Positions 45,603 to 53,481 of a DNA stretch of 64,000 nucleotides are shown piece after piece (position 1 is the stretch's first letter; every line of letters begins with the position of its first letter). Source of the DNA: Methylophilus methylotrophus DSM 46235 = ATCC 53528 (GTDB lineage Bacteria; Pseudomonadota; Gammaproteobacteria; Burkholderiales; Methylophilaceae); contig NZ_KB905147.1 in assembly GCF_000378225.1 (NCBI RefSeq), forward strand, positions 87,696 to 151,695. Direction: 5' to 3'. A model generated the notes under the pieces. It worked only from the letters and a program-made list of their open reading frames with translations. It did no database searches and had not been told where the DNA came from. A program made the translations under genes and the position numbers.

Positions 45603-45872
45603 TTATTTACGCAGGTTCAAGCGCTCGATCAGCGTTTGATAGCGGCTAACGTCTTTACCTTTTAGGTAGTCCAGCAAACGACGACGCTGGCTAACCAAAG
45701 CCAACAAGCCACGGCGTGAGTGGTTGTCTTTTTTGTTGGATTTGAAATGCTCGGTCAGGTAAGTAATACGGAATGTCAACAGAGCCACTTGCACTTCTGG
45801 ACTAGCCGTATCGTTAGGGCTGCGTTGAAAATCTTTAATGATTTTTGCGGATTGTTCTGCGGTAATCGCCAT
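45603..45872 (-). CDS. rpsO: 30S ribosomal protein S15
   Basis: An 89-residue ribosomal protein that binds 16S rRNA early in 30S assembly. [21 protein letters not shown] and [21 protein letters not shown] are the family signatures. The start MAITAEQ at 45872 follows AAGGAA; the longer open frame upstream is not coding. In E. coli S15 represses its own translation, which may also hold here. It is followed by a terminator and pnp. Confidence 0.97.
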   Translation of the reverse strand: MAITAEQSAKIIKDFQRSPNDTASPEVQVALLTFRITYLTEHFKSNKKDNHSRRGLLALVSQRRRLLDYLKGKDVSRYQTLIERLNLRK

Positions 45873-45961
45873 CTTTATTTTCCTTGAGTTAGCGTCAATA
45901 TCGTCGCAGCCAGACAACCCATTTGCCTACCGCACCGACATTCAATTTACACGAAACGCGC

Positions 45962-45967
45962 ATTATA
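45962..45967 (-). promoter_or_regulatory. -10 element of rpsO promoter
   Basis: On the minus strand a TATAAT is followed by the GC-rich stretch GCGCG, about 90 bases before the rpsO start. The 14 bases GCTATAATGCGCGT are identical to the tRNA-Phe promoter at 47154-47167. A GC-rich discriminator is typical of promoters under stringent control. No clear -35 is seen. Confidence 0.6.
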
Positions 45968-46056
45968 GCGGCAAGTGCCAACCTTGCATAGGCTTTTATC
46001 ACATTAAGCTTCTGTTTTTATGAATTAAATTGACAGATACCCACTTTATTGCAGCC

Positions 46057-46950
46057 TTACAGAAAGTCATCATAAAAGTCGGCAGCGGCTGGCACGGCCC
46101 CGCGAATGCCGCAAATAGAGGCGGCAAAACTGGCCGCACGCGTCAGGATGGTCTGGCGCGACCAACCGGCCAGCAACCCTCTGATCACCACCGAGGTATA
46201 CGCATCCCCGGCACCGACGCTATCGACAAATGCCGCGCTCAGGCGCACAGGCGGCACGCGAAAGCCCTGACCGAACCGGTCCAGCCAGAAGCTACCCTCC
46301 TCGCCACAGGTGACAAACATTTCGGTTAAGCCAAACACCATTAACAACCGCCGGGCCAACTCATTGATATCCGCAGAACCAGGCACGCCCAGCAGTTTGC
46401 AGACTTCTGGCAACTCTTCATGATTGATTTTCAGGATGTCGGCCGCCTGCAAAGCCATGCGCACGCTCTCCGCGTCATACCAGGGTGCACGCAGGTTGAT
46501 ATCACAGAGTACGGTAGCAGGCTTGCAGAGCGCTAACCATTGCGCCGCCACCGCCTGCATAGGCGCATGCCTCAAGGCCAGCGACCCGAAATACACCAGC
46601 CGGGGCGGATACTTCAAGGTGAGCGCCTCAACGGGTGGCCATTGCAGGTCATCATAGGCTTGCTGATCCAGAATCTCGAAACGGTGGCCTTGTGGACCGA
46701 GATGTACCTTGACTTGCCCGGTTGGCAAACGCGCTGACTGCTGCACCCCTTCTGCTGACAGGCCACTCGCCTGGATTTCAGCCATCACACGCTCACCCAG
46801 GCTGTCTCTGCCTATCCCTGTGAGTAAATGCACGTGCAAGCCAAAGGCATGACAGTGACGGGCAACGTTATAAGGCGCGCCGCCTATCACGGTTTGGTCG
46901 GGAAACACATCCCCCAGCACTTCACCCAAGATCATGATCGAATCTGACAT
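46057..46950 (-). CDS. PfkB-family carbohydrate kinase
   Basis: A 297-residue sugar kinase of the ribokinase/fructokinase family. GGAPYNVARHCHAFG near residue 23 is the N-terminal substrate motif, and DSVGAGDAYTS near the end carries the catalytic aspartate and anion hole. It phosphorylates a sugar with ATP in the cytoplasm; fructose is the most common substrate of close relatives. It stands alone between rpsO and tRNA-Phe, with no sugar transporter nearby. Confidence 0.9.
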   Translation of the reverse strand: MSDSIMILGEVLGDVFPDQTVIGGAPYNVARHCHAFGLHVHLLTGIGRDSLGERVMAEIQASGLSAEGVQQSARLPTGQVKVHLGPQGHRFEILDQQAYDDLQWPPVEALTLKYPPRLVYFGSLALRHAPMQAVAAQWLALCKPATVLCDINLRAPWYDAESVRMALQAADILKINHEELPEVCKLLGVPGSADINELARRLLMVFGLTEMFVTCGEEGSFWLDRFGQGFRVPPVRLSAAFVDSVGAGDAYTSVVIRGLLAGWSRQTILTRAASFAASICGIRGAVPAAADFYDDFL

Positions 46951-47132
46951 ACTTTCACCTTTAATTGCCTATTATGCTCACTCTTGCAGCCGTAGCCTCG
47001 ACTACCCTTAAATTTGGGACCTAAAGCAGTCAATATTGTTGCACAACTCATGTAAATCCATCGCGAAAGGAGATCACGTGCGACGATAAGAGAAGCGTCC
47101 GGCAAGCAGATCAGGATTTTTTTTATCTTTTG

Positions 47133-47161
47133 TGTGCATTCTTGATGTTCTTTGCTATAAT
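47133..47161 (+). promoter_or_regulatory. tRNA-Phe promoter
   Basis: TATAAT at 47156-47161 is followed by a GCGCGTC discriminator. A weak -35 (TGTGCA, 47133-47138) lies at 17 bases. The start would be near 47168, leaving a leader of about 32 bases before the tRNA. Confidence 0.65.
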
Positions 47162-47199
47162 GCGCGTCTTGCGATTCGGGACTAGCCCAAATTGCTGTT

Positions 47200-47275
47200 G
47201 GCCAGATAGCTCAGTCGGTAGAGCAGAGGATTGAAAATCCTCGTGTCGGCAGTTCGATTCTGCCTCTGGCCACCA
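47200..47275 (+). tRNA. tRNA-Phe (anticodon GAA)
   Basis: A full cloverleaf of 76 bases. The acceptor arms GGCCAGA and TCTGGCC pair, followed by A and an encoded CCA. The D arm is AGCTCAGTCGGTAGAGC. The anticodon stem GAGGA/TCCTC encloses TTGAAAA with GAA at 47233-47235. The T loop is TTCGATT. A rhodanese gene begins 42 bases downstream and may share its transcript. Confidence 0.98.
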
Positions 47276-47317
47276 ATCCTTACCAGCCTTTCGGCACTTC
47301 TTTTTCTGGGTTCGTTG

Positions 47318-47635
47318 ATGTCATTAAAACACTTAACACCGGATGAGTTACACCCCCTGCTCAGTGATCCGTCATTGCTGCTTGTTGATATCCGCAATGA
47401 CCACGAACTCGTCTCAGGCATTTTGCCGGGCGCGCTGCATGTTCCTTTAGGCAACCTGACCGCTGTATTTGACCAGTTTCCGCAAGACAAGAAAATTGTG
47501 TTTTATTGCCGCAGTGGCGTGCGCTCTATTGCTGCAGGCGAATTTGCGCTGGCACAAGGCCGCACCGACGTTTCGCATCTGGCAGGTGGCATCCTGGCCT
47601 GGGCGAATGCAGGACTGCCCATCCAGGCTGCTTGA
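47318..47635 (+). CDS. Rhodanese-like sulfurtransferase
   Basis: A 105-residue single-domain rhodanese. The active-site loop is CRSGVRS, with the sulfur-carrying cysteine. The domain starts LTPDELHPLLSDPSLLLVDIRN. The ATG at 47318 is preferred over one inside the tRNA at 47231. It is followed after 21 bases by tusA, which suggests a sulfur-transfer pair for tRNA thiolation or sulfur oxidation. Confidence 0.92.
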   Translation: MSLKHLTPDELHPLLSDPSLLLVDIRNDHELVSGILPGALHVPLGNLTAVFDQFPQDKKIVFYCRSGVRSIAAGEFALAQGRTDVSHLAGGILAWANAGLPIQAA

Positions 47636-47656
47636 ACTCAACCCTCAGGAACACTC

Positions 47657-47890
47657 ATGCACTTTGACAAAGAAGTAGACGCCCGCAACCTGAATTGCCC
47701 GCTGCCGATCTTGCGCTGCAAAAAGGCCTTGAATGAGCTAACCGCTGAACAAGTGCTTAAAATCACGGCCACTGATCCCGGCTCAAAAAAAGATTTTGAT
47801 GCTTTTTGCCGCCAAACTGGCCACACACTGATAGACATGCAAGAAGCTGACGGCGTGTTTACCTTTTTAATCCGCAAGCGCAGCCAGTAA
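47657..47890 (+). CDS. tusA: TusA-family sulfur carrier
   Basis: A 77-residue sulfur carrier. The CPxP motif is NCPLPILRCKKAL, where the cysteine holds a persulfide. TusA hands sulfur on for 2-thiouridine synthesis in tRNA and for other routes. The rhodanese directly upstream is the likely sulfur donor. The C-terminal half has the expected alpha-beta fold (TFLIRKR). Confidence 0.92.
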   Translation: MHFDKEVDARNLNCPLPILRCKKALNELTAEQVLKITATDPGSKKDFDAFCRQTGHTLIDMQEADGVFTFLIRKRSQ

Positions 47891-47956
47891 GTCCTTGTCC
47901 GCAGATAAGCGCTTAACCGCCAACCTCGCCCGCACTCTGCGCACTTTCTTCAGCAC

Positions 47957-47979
47957 AAAAAAAGAGCTTCCGAAGAAGC
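47957..47979 (-). terminator. UUCG-loop terminator of a minus-strand RNA
   Basis: On the minus strand GCTTC-TTCG-GAAGC forms a very stable tetraloop hairpin, followed by TC and seven T. It ends a transcript that does not come from the propeller gene, which has its own terminator at 48187-48217. Confidence 0.8.
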
Positions 47980-48112
47980 CCTGTGAGTAACGACGTTAAC
48001 CCTTGGGTTAACGTGGTCTGCATGCAGAACAACGGTTGCCAAACTGGCTAGTCAGGGACTCAATCTGACCTACAGTTTACCGGCATGGCTTCCGGCAAAC
48101 TGTATGCTCCAG
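47957..48112 (-). ncRNA. Candidate structured small RNA (possibly 6S-like)
   Basis: The 356-base gap between tusA and the propeller gene has no coding frame but is full of inverted repeats. On the minus strand they are, in order, ACAGTTTGCCGG with CCGGTAAACTGT, GTCAG with CTGAC, GCCA with TGGC, CTGCATGCAG, ten-base arms ACGTTAACCC and GGGTTAACGT, and the UUCG terminator. The order AGTCCC, GCATGC, AACCCAAGGGTT, GTTAC recalls 6S RNA of E. coli, but the RNA is shorter than 6S. The 5' end is a guess. Confidence 0.45.
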
Positions 48113-48186
48113 ACGCAATCGTTGTTATCTAAGTAGGTTTACGGCTGCTAAATACAAAACTTTAGGGCGACCCAAAAAAATTTAAT

Positions 48187-48217
48187 AAAAAAAGCCCGCC
48201 TATACTGGCGGGCTTTT
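48187..48217 (-). terminator. Terminator of the beta-propeller gene
   Basis: AAAAGCCCGCC pairs with GGCGGGCTTTT around a six-base loop, with an A-tract that reads as T-tract on the minus strand. It lies 30 bases after the stop codon. Confidence 0.9.
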
Positions 48218-48246
48218 TCTCAAATTTAGCGCACGTAGCGCTCAAT

Positions 48247-49380
48247 TTACTTAACGTTTTCCAGACTGCCCATGGCTTTCGGGAAAGTGACTACGCCCCA
48301 AGGCATGTTTTTCACTTCCACCTGATTGGTAACTTCCAGTTTTTCTGCATCAATCACAAATACGGCATCGGACTTTCCGCAGGCCAACAGGATATTCTTG
48401 TTGTCTGGGGTGAAGCTGAAATGCCAGCAACGGTTACCAGTAGGCACTTCCTTGATTTTTTCAAAGCTCTTGGCATCAAACACTTGCAGGAGCTTGGCCT
48501 TATTAGTTGCGACAAAAATACGCTCACCCTTGCTGTCGTAGGCAATGCCGTACGGCGTTTCAGCCGTATCCACGGTACGGACAACGTTAAAGTCTTTGTC
48601 CATCACCATGAATTTGTTGCCAAACTCCAGGGTGGCCAGGTAAGTATTACCATCTGGAGACACCTTGATGCCACGAGGACGGTCGCCATATTCATGGGTA
48701 GCGATGGTTTTAAACAGCTCACCGGTCTCAATGTTATGCACAGTCACGGTGTTATCGGCTTCATTGGTAATCACCAGCTGCTTGCCGTCTGCCGAAAATT
48801 CCAGGCCTTCAGTTTCCGGGCCACCGGTGATTTCTCGGATTTTTTCACCCTTGCTCAAATCCACCACAGCGATTTTGGCCGGGATTTTTTCGTCATCGTC
48901 ATCATCGTCGTCATCTTCTGCCGGTTTTTCACCAGGTTTGGGTGGCGGGCCTGCCTTTGCGCTTGGCTCAGAAGAAACGAAGGCAAAATTACCACTGACG
49001 CGCACAAATTCCGGATTCTTGCCAACCTCAATTTGTTTGACCACTTCACCTGTTGCCGTATCTATCACTGACACACTGCCGTTTTCACGCGTAGCAACCA
49101 CCAGTTGCTTGCCATCATCCGTCACAGCCAGACCTCGCGGCCCTTCGGCCTTGACATCAAACTGCTTGGTAATTTTCATGGTTGCCAAGTCAATGACGTT
49201 AACACCTGCGTCTTGTGTAGACACATATGCCACTGCGCCAGCAGGGCTTTCGGCAGCAGGTGCCGCGGCTTCTGTCGCAGGCTCTTCTTGTTTGTTACAG
49301 GCGGCGACTGTGGCAACCAACGCCAGCAATAACAAACTCATGCGCGTACGACGCGCCAAAGGTGAATTTAACATTTGCAT
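48247..49380 (-). CDS. YVTN beta-propeller lipoprotein
   Basis: A 377-residue lipoprotein with signal MSLLLLALVATVAAC (lipobox VAAC). Repeated units of about 42 residues (for example GVNVIDLATMKITKQF, GSVSVIDTATGEVVKQI, KLLQVFDAKSFEKIKEV) build a seven-bladed propeller of the YncE or PQQ-associated type. A proline-rich loop leads into eight aspartates at 48890-48918, possibly a calcium site. AGGAG lies just before the first ATG. It stands alone. In methylotrophs such proteins occur near quinoprotein oxidation systems, but its function is not known. Confidence 0.85.
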   Translation of the reverse strand: MQMLNSPLARRTRMSLLLLALVATVAACNKQEEPATEAAAPAAESPAGAVAYVSTQDAGVNVIDLATMKITKQFDVKAEGPRGLAVTDDGKQLVVATRENGSVSVIDTATGEVVKQIEVGKNPEFVRVSGNFAFVSSEPSAKAGPPPKPGEKPAEDDDDDDDDEKIPAKIAVVDLSKGEKIREITGGPETEGLEFSADGKQLVITNEADNTVTVHNIETGELFKTIATHEYGDRPRGIKVSPDGNTYLATLEFGNKFMVMDKDFNVVRTVDTAETPYGIAYDSKGERIFVATNKAKLLQVFDAKSFEKIKEVPTGNRCWHFSFTPDNKNILLACGKSDAVFVIDAEKLEVTNQVEVKNMPWGVVTFPKAMGSLENVK

Positions 49381-49521
49381 CTATCTCCTGATTTTTTTAA
49401 TTAAAGCTTATGGGTGCAGCAAGAATCATACTCATAAATAAACCTTTTAATTCCGGCATGCTTTAGCCCATCACGGCAAAAACTGGTTGTAAATAACCAC
49501 CATCCGGCTCTTTTCAGCCAC

Positions 49522-51033
49522 CTATCCCAGGAACAAGCGGTAGGCCGGATTTTGGCTTTCATTCCAGCAAGGATAGCCCAGTTGCTTCAGGAATCGCTCA
49601 AAAGCCTCTTTCTCTTCTGGCGGCACCTGCATTCCAACCAGCACCCGACCGAAATCTGCCCCGTGATTGCGGTAATGGAACAAACTGATATTCCAGTTGT
49701 GACCCATAGATTCAAGAAAGTTCATTAAAGCGCCTGGTTTTTCCGGGAACTCGAAGCGGTAAACCACTTCATTTTGTGCTTGCGGCGCATGTCCGCCAAC
49801 CAAATGGCGCAAATGCAGTTTGGCCATTTCATTATCGGTTAAATTGAGTGTCGGCAAGCCAGCTACTTCCAGCTTGCTGGCGATATCAGCCGCCTCAGCC
49901 GGGTTGTGTACGGCAACACCTACAAAAATATGCGCCTGGCTGACATCAGAAAAACGGTAATTGAATTCAGTGATATTGCGGCTACCCAACAGGCGGCAGA
50001 ACGCCTTGAATGCACCCGGTGTTTCTGGAATCGTCACGGCAAACACCGCTTCTCTATGCTCGCCCAGCTCGGCACGCTCGGCAATAAAGCGCAAGCGGTC
50101 AAAATTCATATTGGCCCCTGAGGCCACGGCAATCAGCGTTTTACCTTGCAGCTGATGCCGCTCTGCGTAAGCTTTCAACCCCGCTAGCGACAGCGCGCCT
50201 GCTGGCTCAAGAATGCTACGGGTATCTTCAAACACATCTTTGATGGCAGCACAGATCTCATCATTATCGACGACAATCATCTCGTCAACATATTGCTGCA
50301 CCAGGGCAAATGTATGTTCACCCACCTGCTTGACTGCCGCACCATCGGCAAACAGGCCCACCTGCTCCAGCATGACACGCTGCCCGTTTTTCAGTGATTC
50401 TGTCATCGCTTCGGCATCCTGCGCTTCTACGCCGATGACCTTGATCTCCGGCCTGACCGCTTTGATATAAGCGGCAATCCCGGCCAGCAAGCCACCGCCA
50501 CCAACACAGCAGAAAATCGCTTCTATGGGTTCTGGATGGTCCTGCACAACCTCCAGTGCAATGGTGCCCTGACCAGCGATCACATCAGGATCATCATAGG
50601 GATGTACAAAGGTCAGGCCTTCAGTCTTTTCCACTTCGAGCGCGTGTGCATAAGCATCCGAATAACTGTCACCAAACAAGACCACTTCCGCACCACGAGA
50701 CCGTACGGCATTGACCTTGATCGCTGGTGTTGTAGTTGGCATGACAATCACGGCACGGCAACCCATTTTTTGCGCACTGAGCGCGACCCCCTGTGCATGA
50801 TTTCCGGCGCTGGCGCAAATCACCCCGCGCGCCAGTGCCTCCAGCGATAAGTGAGCCATTTTGTTATAGGCGCCACGCAGCTTGAACGAAAATACGGGCT
50901 GCATATCTTCGCGTTTGAGCAATATCCGGTTTTTAAAGCGTGCCGACAAGTTAGGCATCTCATCCAGGGGAGTGTGCCTGGCCACAGCATACACTTGTGA
51001 GTGTTCGATTTTTTCGCGGTAGTTGATGGTCAT
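49522..51033 (-). CDS. ilvA: Threonine deaminase (biosynthetic)
   Basis: A 503-residue pyridoxal-phosphate enzyme that converts threonine to 2-oxobutanoate, the first step to isoleucine. The cofactor lysine is in FSFKLRGAYNKM near residue 50, and CVGGGGLLAG binds the phosphate. Two C-terminal ACT-like domains (AVFAVTIPETPGAFKAFC and VVYRFEFPEKPGALMNFL) give feedback control by isoleucine and valine, so it is the biosynthetic form. It diverges from rpiA over 89 bases. Confidence 0.97.
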   Translation of the reverse strand: MTINYREKIEHSQVYAVARHTPLDEMPNLSARFKNRILLKREDMQPVFSFKLRGAYNKMAHLSLEALARGVICASAGNHAQGVALSAQKMGCRAVIVMPTTTPAIKVNAVRSRGAEVVLFGDSYSDAYAHALEVEKTEGLTFVHPYDDPDVIAGQGTIALEVVQDHPEPIEAIFCCVGGGGLLAGIAAYIKAVRPEIKVIGVEAQDAEAMTESLKNGQRVMLEQVGLFADGAAVKQVGEHTFALVQQYVDEMIVVDNDEICAAIKDVFEDTRSILEPAGALSLAGLKAYAERHQLQGKTLIAVASGANMNFDRLRFIAERAELGEHREAVFAVTIPETPGAFKAFCRLLGSRNITEFNYRFSDVSQAHIFVGVAVHNPAEAADIASKLEVAGLPTLNLTDNEMAKLHLRHLVGGHAPQAQNEVVYRFEFPEKPGALMNFLESMGHNWNISLFHYRNHGADFGRVLVGMQVPPEEKEAFERFLKQLGYPCWNESQNPAYRLFLG

Positions 51034-51122
51034 GAAATGCGTTTGGATTTTAAAACCGCATGGTTGCAGTGTATGATAGAGAATTGTTTGTATTATAAAG
51101 AATTAATCAAGGATTGAAGCAG

Positions 51123-51791
51123 ATGGCGATGGATAAAGCACAACAAGACGCACTTAAACTGGAAGTGGCGAAAGCGGCTGTAACCTATGTGAAAGATGGC
51201 ATTATCGGCGTTGGCACTGGCTCGACTGCCAACTTTTTTATTGATGAACTGGCCAAGGTCAAACACAAAATTACTGGCGCAGTTGCCAGCTCCGAAGCCA
51301 CCGCGCAACGCCTGCGTAACCACGGTATCGAAGTATTCGATTTGAACAGTGTAGACAGCCTGGATATTTATGTAGACGGCGCGGATGAAATCACCGAACA
51401 CATGCATATGCTTAAAGGCGGCGGTGGTGCGTTGACCCGAGAAAAGATCGTGGCAGCTGTGGCCAAATCTTTCATCTGTATCTGTGACGAAAGCAAATTC
51501 GTACCCGTCTTGGGCAAGTTTCCCCTGCCAGTAGAAGTATTACCGATGGCACGCAGCCATGTGGCACGTGAACTGGTGAAACTGGGTGGTCAACCACAGT
51601 TGCGTGACTTCACGACGGATAACGGCAACCTGATTCTGGACGTGCATGGTTTAACCATCAGTGACCCAATCGCCATGGAAGCCAAAATCAACCAGATCGT
51701 CGGCGTGGTGACCAATGGTTTATTTGCTGCCCGTCCAGCCAATGTACTCCTGTTGGCGACTCCAACCGGCGTCAAAACGCTGACAAAATAA
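51123..51791 (+). CDS. rpiA: Ribose-5-phosphate isomerase A
   Basis: A 222-residue isomerase that interconverts ribose 5-phosphate and ribulose 5-phosphate. [13 protein letters not shown] binds phosphate, and YVDGADEI and [12 protein letters not shown] are the catalytic segments. The ATG at 51123 is about ten bases after AAGGA; a TTG at 51114 and an ATG at 51129 are alternatives. In methylotrophs with the ribulose monophosphate cycle this enzyme also helps regenerate the formaldehyde acceptor. Confidence 0.96.
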   Translation: MAMDKAQQDALKLEVAKAAVTYVKDGIIGVGTGSTANFFIDELAKVKHKITGAVASSEATAQRLRNHGIEVFDLNSVDSLDIYVDGADEITEHMHMLKGGGGALTREKIVAAVAKSFICICDESKFVPVLGKFPLPVEVLPMARSHVARELVKLGGQPQLRDFTTDNGNLILDVHGLTISDPIAMEAKINQIVGVVTNGLFAARPANVLLLATPTGVKTLTK

Positions 51792-51878
51792 TTGGAAATT
51801 GATCACGTTAAAAATTATCACACTGTTGTCATATTGTGCTGGTAACCTGCATCGGCACAATTATTAGGAAAATTTGTC

Positions 51879-52583
51879 ATGCAATTCGAACACACCTCTA
51901 AGCAATATGACGTTGAACTGGAATCGGTACGCGCCAAGGTTCTGGAAATGGGGGGGCTTGTTGAGCAGCAGATTGTCAATGCGCTGGAAGCACTGACCAG
52001 TGCCGATGTGAACCTGGCAAAAGATGTGATGGAGCGTGACACCCGTGTCAACGCGCTCGAAGTACAGGTCGATGAAGACTGCAGCCATATCATCGCGCGC
52101 AGACAGCCTGCGGCGCGTGATTTGCGCATGATTATGATGATGGTAAAAACCATCACCGACCTGGAACGAATTGGTGACGAAGCAACCAAGATTGCCCGTA
52201 CTGCACAGCGCATTTATGAGCAGGACCGCATGTACAAACCGCGCTTCAACGAGATCAAATCCATGGTTGCGATTGTGCGTGAGATGTTGCGTACTTCACT
52301 GGACTCTTTTGCCCGTCTGGACGTCAGCCAGACCGTAGAAGTTGCCAAGCAGGACGAGCAGGTGGATGAGCAGTTCCGTGCCGCTATGCGCCAGCTGATT
52401 ACATTTATGCTGGAAGACCCTCGCACCATCTCCATGTCACTGGAAGTGCTGTTTGTGGCCAAGGCGATTGAGCGTATCGGCGATCATGCAAAAAACATCT
52501 CTGAATATGTCGTGTACATGGTCAAAGGCAAGGATATCCGCCATACCAGCCTGGAAGATATCGAACGCGAGACGCAATCTTAA
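51879..52583 (+). CDS. phoU: Phosphate signalling protein PhoU
   Basis: A 234-residue protein made of two three-helix PhoU repeats. MGGLVEQQIVNALEAL and ERDTRVNALEVQVDEDC are typical, as is DLERIGDEATKIA, with IERIGDHAKNISE in the second repeat. PhoU links the Pst phosphate transporter to the PhoR kinase and prevents overload. Here it is separated from any pst or phoBR genes and ends at its own terminator. Confidence 0.95.
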   Translation: MQFEHTSKQYDVELESVRAKVLEMGGLVEQQIVNALEALTSADVNLAKDVMERDTRVNALEVQVDEDCSHIIARRQPAARDLRMIMMMVKTITDLERIGDEATKIARTAQRIYEQDRMYKPRFNEIKSMVAIVREMLRTSLDSFARLDVSQTVEVAKQDEQVDEQFRAAMRQLITFMLEDPRTISMSLEVLFVAKAIERIGDHAKNISEYVVYMVKGKDIRHTSLEDIERETQS

Positions 52584-52593
52584 CCACACATAA

Positions 52594-52622
52594 TAAAAAA
52601 GCACTCCCAGGAGTGCTTTTTT
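52594..52622. terminator. Bidirectional terminator between phoU and yggX
   Basis: AAAAAAGCACTC pairs with GAGTGCTTTTTT around CCAG. Symmetric A and T-tracts serve both convergent genes. Confidence 0.92.
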
Positions 52623-52645
52623 GTTTGGTCAACCCAATGACGAAA

Positions 52646-52918
52646 TTAAGATTGTGGCGGTACGTAACCGCTGGCAACATCTGCGCCATCGCCAAAAAAG
52701 TATTTTTCGGTTTGCTCTGCCAAATACTTCCGGGCACTCGGGTCGGCCAGACTCAGGCGGTTTTCGTTGACCAGCATGGTCTGTTGCTTAAGCCAACCTG
52801 CCCAAGCCTCTTTGGACACGTGCATATAAATCTTCTTACCCAGTTCACCGGGATAAGGTGGAAAATCCATGCCTTCCAGCTCTTTGCCCAGTTTCACACA
52901 TTGCACCATTCTTGCCAT
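52646..52918 (-). CDS. yggX: Fe(II)-trafficking protein YggX
   Basis: A 90-residue protein that protects iron-sulfur clusters against oxidative damage. [27 protein letters not shown] in type covers the conserved cysteine and N-terminus, and [15 protein letters not shown] is the ending. It is convergent with phoU and diverges from dgkA. It is often next to mutY in other species, which is not the case here. Confidence 0.94.
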   Translation of the reverse strand: MARMVQCVKLGKELEGMDFPPYPGELGKKIYMHVSKEAWAGWLKQQTMLVNENRLSLADPSARKYLAEQTEKYFFGDGADVASGYVPPQS

Positions 52919-52995
52919 GTTCGATCCTCACTATACTGCTAAAAGCGCTATCATAGCGCATGTTAAAATCTGATGTCGCAATTTAGAGATAAACC

Positions 52996-53391
52996 ATGCA
53001 AAACAATCAATCATCCAGCCACCAGGAAAGCCCTTTTAAAGGCAAAACTGGCGTTCGCCGTTTAATCAATGCCTTTGGCTACTCCATGGATGGTTTTAAA
53101 GCCGCCTACCAGCACGAAGACGCTTTCCGCCAGGAGGTTTGGCTGTCATTAGTGCTGATCCCGCTGGCGTTTTATCTGGAAGCCGAAGCCTTGCACCGCA
53201 TTTTAATGGTGGGTAGCGTATTGCTGGTGATGATTGTGGAATTACTTAACTCTGCGGTAGAAGCCGTGGTTGACCGTGTTTCAATTGAGCGCCATGCATT
53301 GGCCAAGCGCGCCAAGGATATTGGTAGCGCGGCTGTATTATTGGCGCTGATCAACCTGTGCGTCATATGGGGATTGATCCTGTTTGGTTAA
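52996..53391 (+). CDS. dgkA: Diacylglycerol kinase
   Basis: A 131-residue membrane kinase with three helices. The signature VELLNSAVEAVVDRVS and the following HALAKRAKDIGSAAV hold the catalytic residues. It returns diacylglycerol to phosphatidic acid. In this genome it would recycle the diacylglycerol released by the phosphoethanolamine transferases encoded at 16707 and 19126, although it is not in their operon. Confidence 0.95.
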   Translation: MQNNQSSSHQESPFKGKTGVRRLINAFGYSMDGFKAAYQHEDAFRQEVWLSLVLIPLAFYLEAEALHRILMVGSVLLVMIVELLNSAVEAVVDRVSIERHALAKRAKDIGSAAVLLALINLCVIWGLILFG

Positions 53392-53409
53392 GCCAGGCAT
53401 TTAGAATAT

Positions 53410-53437
53410 AAAAAAGGTTGGCAATGCCAACCTTTTT
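53410..53437. terminator. Bidirectional terminator between dgkA and the ZnuD-like gene
   Basis: GGTTGGC (53416-53422) pairs perfectly with GCCAACC (53426-53432), flanked by AAAAA and TTTTT. Confidence 0.92.
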
Positions 53438-53481
53438 ATTTAAGTGAGCTTCTTATTCACCTGGCTTATTTCACCAGGGTA

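Noticed and set aside
47957..48112. Firm call of 6S RNA
   Set aside because: Block order is suggestive, but the distance between blocks is about 55 bases shorter than in E. coli 6S and no covariance check was possible.
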